The translations under genes were made by a program, and so were the position numbers. The notes beneath the pieces were generated by a model. That model was not told the DNA's origin. It searched no databases and worked only from the letters and a program-made list of their open reading frames with translations. 64,000 nucleotides of DNA. Source: Struthidea cinerea. Taxonomy: Eukaryota; Chordata; Aves; Passeriformes; Corcoracidae. Below, piece after piece: positions 51,859 to 63,000 of this stretch. Location: assembly GCA_013397865.1 (NCBI GenBank), contig VZTI01003277.1, positions 372,001 through 436,000 on the forward strand, read 5' to 3'. Numbering within the stretch: the stretch's first letter is position 1; every line of letters starts with the position of its first letter.

Positions 51859-52864
51859 ACATTCTCTTAAAGACTTGTTTTTGCAGCTTTAATGACAAAT
51901 GATGAGTCCATTTTGAGCTCATAGGAAAAGGGTGTCTATCATCTGCTTCTGGGGCTGCAAAGAATCGTGAACAGCAGAGGTGATCCAGTAGCCTGCATAT
52001 TATCTCATGAGGACTAATAGCAATAAACTGGACAGCCAACATCCTGCAAGGGCATGCATGACACATTCAGTATGACTTTTCTGTTTCTACAACTCCTTGA
52101 CAAAAGGAAACAATTTAATATAACTTTAGTGACTCCAGAAAACTGAACATTTTCCTTCAGTTAGATAATGGATGGGAATTCACCATATCAGGCTGGGACT
52201 TTTATTGTGAAGTTGTCCTTTGGAAGGCATATGAAATTGATATTGCACATCCAGGAGCAGATCTTACTTTGAGTATTGTATAAGTGACACTTTGGGACAA
52301 ATATTATTGAGGGTGAGCAGCCTAAGTGGGGAACATGATGGTTTAAGTGACCTCTTCTTTAGGTGAGTAAGAATGCGGATATACACATTCAAGGTTTACA
52401 GTTGCGTGTACCCCTAAAACAATGAGAATTAGCAATGCATTTTTTCCTAGGTAGAGTTTTAAATGTGAAAGTTCAATAAAACAGCTGAAGAAACTTACAA
52501 TATATATTTATATATAGGGTGCCAGTCACTTCTGACCAAAAATACGAATACACGTGTCCATTTCTAAGTACTGCCAGCATTAAACATAACTTACGTAGTT
52601 CTCCGGATGAATTAAATGAAATCACTGCCTTATTCCGATTTAAGAAGTATACCAACTATACAAATATAACAATACAACATGCCTAATTGTCACTTCTACA
52701 ATGCTGAAGATACATATTTTATTTTGTTAGAATCTGGGACTCATTATTCTTAGAATAAAGTTTTATTTGGTTCAATATCCATAAGAGCAGAGTGTTAGAA
52801 TACTCGATTAAAGTAGTATTGTGCCTACAGTTTCACATATTTTTGTTCTGCTGAAACAATAGCT

Positions 52865-53416
52865 TGTTGGGGTGTCCTGGCAAACCTGCCAGCCTAGGGC
52901 TTGGGGGACAGACCTGCGCCTGGAAAAACCCCCTTGGTTAATGATATCTCTATACAAATGTGTATTGGTTCACCCCGGTTCCCCTTCCCCCTTGGTTAAT
53001 GTTAGGTCTATACAAATATGTATTGGTTTTTCCCTTCACCCCTGCGGTGCCAAGGGTGTCGGGCTGGCCCTGGGTTCTTTCCCTCCCCATTGGCTGTTGC
53101 TGTAAGCCCTGCCCCATCCCCGGGACCCTGGGGAAAGGCAGGATCTCCCTGGCCAGACGGCTGCCGGGGATGAGAGAAAAAACACCTCTGGCTTCTCCAT
53201 TCTCACCTTCCTTTGTTCCCGGGGTCCAGGGGGGGTCCAACCCGGACCTCCCGTCGATGTAGCTGCATCATCTAGAGAGTTCCGCAGCCAGATAAGGGAA
53301 AAATCACAGACTGCTCGGCCGGCTTTTAAAGTGGGGTCTAAAATCTGCTATTTTGCTGTGCTAGCTCGGAATCTCACCCCCGAGCTAGCCAGCCACGGCA
53401 GGCAGACAAAGACACA
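52865..53416 (+). mobile_element. Probable solo LTR (~552 bp) with target duplication
   Basis: A GC-rich island that begins TGTTGGGGTGTCCTGG and ends AAAGACACA. ATAGCT is found on both sides (52859-52864 and 53417-53422). The shared flank is ACAATAGCT if counted maximally, so the exact duplication length is ambiguous (6-9 bp). TG...CA termini plus a 6-bp duplication fit a class-II-like avian ERV LTR. A 42-bp promoter-side direct repeat (period 58) and CCAAT-type ATTGG motifs lie in the left half. No gag/pol/env sequence flanks it, so it is solo. The orientation is inferred from the CCAAT boxes. ORFs across 52872-53262 are shadows. Confidence 0.75.
52929..53028 (+). repeat. 42-bp direct repeat inside the LTR (enhancer-like)
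   Basis: Copies at 52929-52970 and 52987-53028 differ at about 4 of 42 positions. Both begin CCCCCTTGGTTAATG and end TGTATTGGTT, each ending with a CCAAT-type motif. Repeated enhancer blocks of this kind are common in retroviral U3 regions; the function is inferred. Confidence 0.85.
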
Positions 53417-53418
53417 AT

Positions 53419-53462
53419 AGCTGAAAGCTATTATTACAATGCAGTAATTATAGCTTTCAGCT
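53419..53462. repeat. Palindrome, 19-bp stem and 6-base loop
   Basis: The left arm AGCTGAAAGCTATTATTAC (53419-53437) pairs with 53444-53462 with a single mismatch around the loop AATGCA. It overlaps the right target duplication of the LTR, so it is part of the original target site. Too short for an ordinary microRNA precursor. Confidence 0.9.
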
Positions 53463-55559
53463 GCTTGGGAGAAACTTGGCATGAGAAGATACAGTTCTGC
53501 TAAACAAAAAATGAGCAATCTTTAAAGAGATACTTAATAATATATAAACATTTTGAAAAATCTTCACAAAATTTAGGGTTTTGTCCTTTCTCCTGTAAAA
53601 GATATGTTGCTGTCAGCACTCATCTCAGGAAGATGAGCTCAGTGTGATCCAGATGATTTTTTTTTTTTTGTTAACTGCAAGTCAACACTAGGTACTTAGA
53701 CTAAATTGGCAAAAAAAATCAACCTGAGAATAAATATTGTTGAAAGCTCACTTGTATTTTATATTCAAATGGTTACATGGGATTTCAATGGACTTTGGTT
53801 TAGACAGAAAAGGACTTAACTTGAAATGAGTTCTCTAAGCACCCATTTGTAAAACATCTGGCTAGCTAGAGAGACATCTACAAGCTCTTCTGGAAGCTAA
53901 ATGAATACGCATAATAAATGTGAGGCTAGAGATAAAGGCCAGACAATGGGATGCTGAGCACAATATTTGGTATAACCTTAGCAGTAAACATTTTTATTGT
54001 GTTTAAATGATTCGGTGAGAATGTAAAAGACTGCAATGGGCTGATGATGTTAATGAAAAGGTTCAGCACCACGTTCTTCACACTCAACTTCTCTAGTCTC
54101 TTATAGGTATAAATAACAAAAATATAAGAGCACCACAAACTTCCTTGAAATGTACCAACTGTGATGATTAAAATACTATAGCCTTCATGAGCCATTTGCA
54201 GTTTTTAAATTTTTTTATTCACACTTCTAGCTACCAGGCTGGGAAAAAAAATTCTATACTTTAAAATATGCAGGGAAAATGTGTAAATATTTATCTATTT
54301 CTAAACACTAATGATTTCTACGGCATTAGTTATTTCAGTTGTTTGGTTTCTTCAGCCTAGAAAAGTTAGGAGTACTTTTTTTTTCATAGAAATAAAATTT
54401 CATGTCAACTGAAAACCAGAAACAAGTTCACAATCCCTCATTAATATACTAAACAAAATATTCTTACTGATTTCATTAATAAGTAGGTTTCTTATAGCTA
54501 AACAATAAAGACAGTTTTTAATGTAAATGTCACAGGAGATATGCTTTCAACCTTTCATTATTCATTGAAGAACTAAATGGTAAAAATATTGCAAAAAGCA
54601 AATGACTCTGCAAATAATGGCAGCTGGAGAAACATGCCCTAGGTTAGGGCTGTTCATATCTTTAAAAATTGTGCACATGCATTTTCCTGCACAAACTGCA
54701 AATTATAGCCTCCCTAACCATTTAATAACTATTTAGCATGTTTTTCTTTTTCAAAACCATTCTTGAGTGTAGACCTATCCTAGTGTGCCTAGTACATGCA
54801 CGTATCTAGGGAATGATGGTTTTAAGTTTAGACTTACTTGACTAGAGCACACAAATAAGAAAAGTGTTCTTTTACATGCTGTTTTCAATAGAAATGCTGA
54901 AATATGATCAATACAAAAGCTGAAACAAGATTTTACATGTTTAGATAACCTTTGTCAGCACATATTGATAGAAGCGCAGAAGTGCAAATTCAGGCTATGT
55001 ATATTTCAATAAGTTACTTGTTTTAAAAATATTTCCCTGATAATTTATAAGGAATTCACATCATGTGATTGTTACTGCAAGTAGTGCTGTTTTGATTCCT
55101 ATGACACTGTAATGTTGCTTCTTTCATGCTAGCAGAAATGAAATAGCACATGATGTCAAAATGGAATAATAACAATGTGTATCTACAATGATAGTCTTAT
55201 TTAACATTTTAGCTTAATATAACATTCTTACTTAATATAGCACTTCATTATTGAGGAGATTACAGAGAAAATTATTGAATGCACATTTTTTACTGCTTGG
55301 CTCTCAAATAGGAAATGTTTAGTACTAGTTTTAGTTCAACCTCTCTTCTGGTTTAGAGAATACTTTCAGCAAGAAAACATAGGTTTGACATGATCAAGAT
55401 TTCTGAGACTGACTAAATATATTTGGTTACCTGTGCAGACAAAGAGCTTATATAGAAACGTGCAAGGAGTAAGGATGTGTCACTCTCCCACCAACTTCAA
55501 ACAAACAGATCAAACTTTCTATTAATGCTGTTCTATTTCCTTTATCTATTCCATGCCCC

Positions 55560-55676
55560 TGGGAGTGTTCAGGTTGGATGGGACTTTGAGCAACCTGGTC
55601 TAGTGCAGGAGGACTGGACTAGATGATTTTAAAGGTCTCTCTTCCAACTCAAGCAAACCTGTGGTTCTCTGATTCC
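55560..55676 (+). mobile_element. CR1 LINE 3'-end fragment
   Basis: GGTTGGATGGGACTTTGAGC, then AACCTGGTCTAGTGCAGGAG and GACTGGACTAGATGATTTTA, with a short degenerate tail: the last ~115 bp of a CR1 element on the + strand, antisense to KCNIP4. Confidence 0.9.
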
Positions 55677-56947
55677 TTTTATTGTCTAGGGCTATACTTT
55701 TCAGGTCATGCAGCTGAAAGCAACTTCTCCAGAAGGAATTATTATTGAGTGCCACAACAGTAACTGAGTTTTTCAGGTACCCTATTTTCAATGAAAACAT
55801 ATCAGCTGAAGATACCATGAAAAAAATAAATCAATGTACACCCAGAAATTTAGCCCTTTTCATCTTAGAGATCTCAAATACTTAAACAGGAAAGCAAGTA
55901 CCAGAGTTTTCTTTACAGAGGAGCGTATGAAAGACAGTGAAGGGGGAATAGCAAAAGGAAAGCCTAGATCTATACCCGTGAAGTCTGGACATTTAGTAGG
56001 GGCCTGTATTTCTAGCCAAGTTGCCTTTGGTTGTCCTGGATTCACTAGACATGGAGAACTGCTCTTGCAGGCTTTTTTTACCTGAGATTGATTGATTGAT
56101 ACGCTTTATCAGAAGAGTATACAGGAAGCACATGGACCATTCAGCTTCTGGTTTTAGGTGCTCATATTAGTGCCTAGAAATAAGTAAAATTAATCTAGAT
56201 TGAATTGGGTCCAGAGAGATATTTTAAAATCTGCTATAGGAGCCAATTTATATAGGAAGACATGATAGTGCTATTACTATAATTAATCTCTGTCTAGGTA
56301 TATATATGTATCTATGTATTGATCTCTCTCTCACTCCCTCTGTCCCGCTATATTTATCTGTTACCTACCCTGGAGAGATTTTATTTCCTTACAGCATATC
56401 AAGACATTCAGTATAATATCAGCGTGCTTTTCCTGTATATCCATATTCACATACTTTCTTCTCAATCTCATTATTACTATTTTTCTCTCCAACACCAAGT
56501 TTAAGTCCTGTTCCCTAAATAGTTTGAAGTTATATATTCAAAACCTGCAGGGCCAGTCTTTTCCTCCTAGACCAGTTATGCTGGTGCTCCCTGTGTATTG
56601 GATAGGAAGCACACACAGACATGCATAAAAATGCAAAAAAGTTACCACTTTTCAAATACATGGAGACCAAGTACTAAATTTAACCAAGGAATCACTTCTC
56701 AACTAACTTGCAGATCCTAAGTGCCAACCCAGCAGCTCCTGTATGGCAGACTGTGGCGCTGGTATCTTGCCATCCTACTCTGCACAGACAAATCTGTTCA
56801 TCACTAGGTTTTAAACCTTGATAGACCACATGATTACTTCAGCAGATATCTTGCCTCTCAAATGAGCAGTTAATGAAAGCATAACTTTTGATACATGCAA
56901 ACCTAAAAAAAAAAAATCAAATGAAAAAAATGAAAAATAAAACTTGC

Positions 56948-57049
56948 TTTGAGTAACAGGAGATGTCGTTTTGGCAGCCGAGCAGGGCAAGAGCTTCATA
57001 AGTCGCTCTTTAATGCTGCGTTTGGTACTGTTCTGAGCGTAGAGGAAAC
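56948..57049 (-). CDS. KCNIP4: KCNIP4 exon 2: 34-codon N-terminal cassette with GC donor
   Basis: A 102-bp exon encoding (G)FLYAQNSTKRSIKERLMK, then LLPCSAAKTTSPVTQ and the first base of N55 (residues 21-55). It starts and ends in phase 1, so it can be skipped without a frame change. In mammals the KChIP4bL and bS isoforms differ by a 34-residue segment here. The acceptor is TTTTTTAG. The 5' splice site is GCAAGT, not GT: only CAAA/GCAAGT gives CAA-A/AC (Q-N) and keeps exon 3 in frame. The GT four bases later (GCAA/GT) would shift frame into a TGA. The basic KRSIKERLMKLLPC stretch could serve membrane association, possibly with cysteine palmitoylation (inference). Confidence 0.95.
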
Positions 57050-60000
57050 CTAAAAAATATATTATCAGGACTGTTAACATAGGCTTGAGAATAATTTCTG
57101 TACATGCTGCAGAGTTCATCATTATAGCAGAATCCTCATGGGAAAAGGCCAAACAGGTGGCAGCCATCATGAATCACAAAGGACAACCAGAATTTTTGAA
57201 CAGGACAACAAAATTGTTTTGTCTTTGTATCTTTCTGGCATCTTTCCAATAATGGGGATTTGTCTGTGTGCATCTCTTGTAATATTGTTATAACCCATTT
57301 AAATTCTTACAACCCACCTTAAATCATCTAAGAGAGAAGTATCAGATTATTTATTTAAAACAACAGGAGGTAAAAGATTTGTAAAAATTTTAATGTTAAA
57401 ATAGTTTAAAGACTTTTAAGTCTATTTCATTTTAAAGTTTAAAATGGAAAACAAAACCAAACCCAAATGAAATCTCAAAGATCTCTTTTGTTGTCCTTTC
57501 TGGCAGACTTCTAGTTTCATGGCTGAGCTTTCCCATATAATGAATTCGGCAACTGTAATAACCAATGTGGTACTTTTGCCTTTTCTGAGTATTAAAATAT
57601 CAACCAAGATGTGTAGCCAGTCTCCCTTTAATATTTGGCATTCTACACATATAAAATATAAATATTGTTTATACTCTCATTTTAAAAACTAATTTGGCTG
57701 AATAGCTGATGTTCATGTGCCATAAAGCATGGGAACAGCATCACCCTTATTTACCGGGATGGAAATTGTTGGACTATCTTCCTGTGAGGTCTAACCAACC
57801 ATTTTATACAAAATGGGTGATATAAGAAAGCATTGCCTGGGTGGATATTTGCTGCAAATGCAGACTTAACACCTGTAAAACAGCTTAGTAACTGATTTAT
57901 GTTCCTGAGAAAGGCAGAGCTGGGCTGGGACATTATGCAACATCTGCACTTTTCCTCTCAACTGCGTGCGCAGAAACACAAACACTCTATGCTGGCTCTT
58001 GCCACAACAGCAAGAGTGCAAAACAGATGGGGAAAGAGATGAAAGACAAAACTGACAGGTCCTGGGCTAAGGGCACAGGCACCAGGATAATCTTTGGTTA
58101 TCCCCTGTACTGCACTTGTGCTGACTCCTGGTGTTAGAGACATGACGTAGAACTGTTTCCAAGCCATCTTAGGTATGTGCTTGTATTTGGGAACGACAAG
58201 CAAGAAGCTTTAAGTATATTAAACTTTGTAAATAAAAGGAAAAAGATATCTGTTTGTATATGAGTAAAACATTGAAAGAAATTGAAAAGAAATGAGGAAA
58301 AACAGGGACAACTCAGCCACAGCCTGGAAAAATCAACCAACTTTCAGCAGACAACTCCGCCTCTGAGAGAGCAGCAGGTCTGGTGAATAGACAAAACAAT
58401 CCAGTTTCAGCACAAGGTCAGATGGACCTAAATAACTATCTCAGGAAATGTCTAAACCTTTTAATACAAATAATAAGAATGAATATACTTTTAGCCCTTA
58501 GCACCTAACCATCAGCTCAACTCAGATACATAGTACAGATAAATGCATAAAATACAATGCAATCTGGGATCTGATGGGATCTCAAACTTCCTATTTTTAG
58601 TTGAGTACAAAACCTGAGCCTTTAAATGGGTAGCTTGTCGTCTCAGCTGGCAGTCTCTGCAGTATCACACTGCCTGAACTGTACCTATCTGAGCATGAAA
58701 GAAATTTTCTTATCTTAAAGATTTTTTTCTTTATTAGGAATTCTTCTAGCATAGACATGATGCAGAAATATCTACTGCTATTTCATTCATTAGAGAGTAA
58801 AGATTTGCAAAACTTTACTATACATTTATTACTTACATAATTACATAGGTCCACACCTGTGTAATTACAGAAGATGTATACAACGCTTTAGAAAACCTAA
58901 AGGGATGTATTATTTCTAAATGGTTTGAAGCCAAAAGCCTTGAGTAAACAGACAATTCTGCTACTTTTAGGCTCACACAAAAGCTCATGGAATTCAATGC
59001 AAACCATATGGGCTTTGCAGTCATATGGTAAAGGTCAAAACCAAAATAATATATATGGGAGAAAGTAATATCAGAGGAGTAACTAACCAAGGAGAACAGT
59101 ATAGCTTCTGTACTCACTTCTGGGAGCTAATTTCAGATTCTGTCACTATGGTCAGGGCAGAGGTGAAGGGATTGGTTTATCTTCTCACAGTATGAGAAAG
59201 CAGCACGGAAGATTTTCATTCCCAGTGGCTGCAGTTAATTTATTCTGCAGCTACTGCAGTCTGCTGTTATGATCTCCTGATCAGTACTGCAACTTTCAAT
59301 GTGATTTTTCATGAGCTAAAAAAATACTTAGTACAGAGAAAATATGTTGCACACTGGGCCTATGCTGTGTCAAAACACTAAATGTGATAATGGAGATGAA
59401 ATATTGTAACGATTTCTGTGAATTCTGTACCTATTTGCCCAGTTTGAAACGGGTAAAGGAAAAAGCTGTGACCATTAAGAAGCTAATTAATCTAATAGAT
59501 TAAAACTATTTACACAGTAGGAAACTCTTATTATCAGTCTTTAAAGTGCCTGGTCATGAAAAGAAGAGCTATGAAACATCAACACACTGATAATGATGGA
59601 CTGATGCTATTTCCTTCAAACTTCTAGAATAGAATAATAGTAATTTTTAGCCTGAAAATAGATATTCAGGAGAAGCTAAATTTCCCAGACTCATTTTGGT
59701 TTTTTTTCCAATAGTATGTTGACTAGAAATGTCATAGCTCCTATCCCTAACCCAGTAAGGCACAAACTCCTCTGGGCTAGGTGTGAAGGTTCTTCAAATT
59801 AAGGTTAGTTCACTGGTGCTGCTCGCTCTTTGATTTAATAATCTGTTTCCCTGCAATGAAAATTAAACTGTGAGACACATTTTTCCCCAGAATTCACTGT
59901 GGGAGTGTCCTAGAACTCATATCCGTATGACATCAGTGGAATTGTGGGCAATTGTCCCAAGAGGTGCTTATGTTTCACAAACAGTTCTGTAACTGGAACA

Positions 60001-63000
60001 CGGCTTGTTCTCATATCTTGGTACCCCTGTACTGCTACCTGTGCACAGGCACGGGCACACGACATCCTGAGGGAGTGCCCAACTAGTGCTATTTAGCATG
60101 ATTTATATCTGTAATTGCAACTGTTAAATTCACCAATGGCTTAAACCTCTGGTGTAGAGATATTTAAACTAGAGAACTGTAACTTATTAATCAAGGTTTA
60201 ATATCGAGAGTACAGCATGGACATATGGGCAGTGCAATTTTTTTTCTGAAGTGCTACTTTTAAAAATTCTACTTGACCAAAAGCATCCAGGTCATTGTTA
60301 CGTGTGTGACTTAGTCACTTCTTTATCACAGTGTTGACACTGCTGGTTATAAAAAAATACAAAAATACATAAAATTTTATGAGCTAAAAGTTATAAGTGA
60401 TTTATAAATGACTGTATACTTCTAATCATACATCTACACCCAGACTATCTTAACTCGATGTATTTACTTTTTTCAGACATATGATCCCAGGTTTAGAAAG
60501 ACAGTACATACTACATATTGCCCTGTTGTTACGGGGACAGGTCAGACTACCCTAGATGGAAAGACCATCTAGAAAGTAGCTTTCAGAAGCAAAATATCTC
60601 CCTTTCCAAGTGTGATTGGTGTCTTTGAAAATTCTTTGTAGTCAGCATGAAAGCAAGGGCAGGTAGGCCACTTTTTGCAGGTGTGGCAGATAAATCAGAT
60701 AGTCTATCTTAAATGCCCACTAAGTGCACAAGATAGACCTTGTTATTGCTGCCCTTGCCCCCAAAGACTTGCTCACCTTTCCTGCTTTCATCATATGCTC
60801 TCTGTTCAAAGTACCCACCTGCCTCATTGCTGCCTTTTGTAATGGGATTTAGGTGATAAATATGCACAGAAGGCACAGTAATCTGAGTCCCTAAAAGCTT
60901 TTGGGGCTGCTAATTATCCTATTTAGGAGGATGTTTCTAGTTCAAAAACTAGAAACAATTCTTCCAACAATTTCCTCCTTCACTGTTGGTGAAGGAGAAA
61001 ACTCACATATAAACTACCTCTTTTTTTCCCCCTCCCTCTTTTTTCTCTTAATGTATTTTTATTTCTGTTTACTTTTTTTCCTTCTTAAAGTCTTCCTCCT
61101 ATATTTGGCAAAGTCAGCAGATTAGCTCCCACATTTTAAGTCTAACTCTGCTTTTTAGTCAGCAGCATTTACAATCCACTGGCCACCTCCAATGCCTTGA
61201 CAGTACAGCTAAGCTCCCAGCAGTGCTGGAATTTGGATTTTGTTCACCAACAGGATTTTATGTCTTCCTATAAAAACGGGGAAAATGCCTATGTTATATT
61301 AGTTCTGGATGTGATATTTTTGGAATTGATTTAGCAGAAGATGTGAAATCTAAGCTGGAGAGATCATTTTTCTAAACATAAAATTTTGAGACAAAGATGA
61401 CAAAAGACTCTGAAAACTGAAGGGGAAACGCATTAAGTGTTTTCTTGACACGATGATTTATGGTCAATTTCAGCTGTATTATGGAATTTCTCTCAGGGCC
61501 TTAAGGGTGGCAGCCCCACTAAACTGTTAATGGTTCATCACAGATGGAGAGGCAGGGGAGACAAAATGAAGTGCAGACTTCATATTCACAGTTCAGGACT
61601 TGTGGAAGAGAGACAAATCAGAGTACATGTGCTTTCTGTGTAGTAAGCTTGGGAATAGAATGAAATTATGTACAACATAAATATTTATAAGTCTCAGCCT
61701 CAGTTCTTTGGAAGCACCTGCCGAGGAGCTGTGTGAGTTGTCAGTAGGCTACTTGGCAGATCATCAGCATTTTTTGTCAAGCCAGGAACACATTCTTGAC
61801 AATCTCATTTGTCTGTACATGTGCATTTTATTGATTCTTCCTTTACTGACCCTAGCTTCCTGTTTGTCATTGCAATATATACCTATCAACTTCATTGACT
61901 ACTAAAATCCAATAAATCATATCAGATCACTCATAAAGGTATTGAGTTAAAAAATTGAATGGCTGCATTTTAGGGAATACCTTGGAATTCTAGTTTAAAA
62001 GTCAGATTGCTCTCCTTCACTTTAAATTCCCTCGTACATACTGTTATAAATTGGTCTCCCAATGGCAATGCAGATTAGGAACTGATAGTTACGCTTCTCT
62101 ACCAATAAATTAGAGATCAGAGCCAATCAGGAAGTCTGGAGGCAACAGGATTTGATTGAAAATGAAGGGCAAAGAACCAGTGATCTTGTCAAAACTAGTA
62201 ACTACAGTTTGGTGTTTGTGGGATCGTCAAAGGAAAAAGGATGAAAGAAGAGAGGATTAAGTAGTATCACTGGAGAAAAGAAATAGAGTAGGTAAGTGTG
62301 AAAGTATAAAAAAGATAAAGCAGAGAAATGGCCATACTTTTGTCCTTACAGTCTTCATTAAATTTCCCAAATACAGCTTTATCATTCAGACCCTGCCTTT
62401 CCATGATATACATACAGCTTTTTAATCTGAAAAACTGCTTGTGTTATGAACAGTTACTATGCAAATGTTCAATGCAAACATTATCTAAAACTGTTATAAA
62501 CATCTCCAGGAGCATAAACACTGAAAATTGCAGAGTTTCTTCAGTTCAATATTTGAAAGTGTACTAGTATGTCGAGATTACTTAATTGATTCAACAGCAC
62601 TTAACACACGTGCACACACACTCTGTGTGTAAAACTAAGCTGGTCCCCTGTGGCAGGAAACACATTTATACCAGATCACTTATTTCCTTTAGAGAAATTT
62701 CACTTGAAGTGGACTGTGTAAGCATATGAAAAAATGCACAACAAATCAGGTTTACTGCCACACTGAACTATGCAATTTCCTTCCTTTTCCCCTCCCCACT
62801 TTTGTTGTTTATTAGAAGTTTTTAACTATCTGTAATGCATACAAATGTTCACAGAACAACTTACATCAGCAGAAAGGGATCTTGTGGGGATCTAGAAAGC
62901 AGACAGATTAGGAAGAGGTTTTTAAGATAGATGAGAGATCTGCTCAAAGGAAAATGATACTCAAAGAAGAATGTAGGAGATGGTGCAGAAAAACAATAAT

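Larger units (their letters stand above)
51489..56947 (-). other. KCNIP4: KCNIP4 intron 2 (5.5 kb, GC-AG)
   Basis: Begins with GCAAGT instead of GT at its 5' end (see exon 2) and ends in CTGCAG. It contains the exon-proximal microsatellites, an apparent solo LTR, a palindrome and a short CR1 fragment. The alternative N-terminal exon of KChIP4a was not recognised here. Confidence 0.9.

Noticed and set aside
52872..53262. Overlapping ORFs of 77-100 codons
   Set aside because: All lie inside the GC-rich LTR, where stop codons are rarer. No retroviral gag/pol/env similarity.
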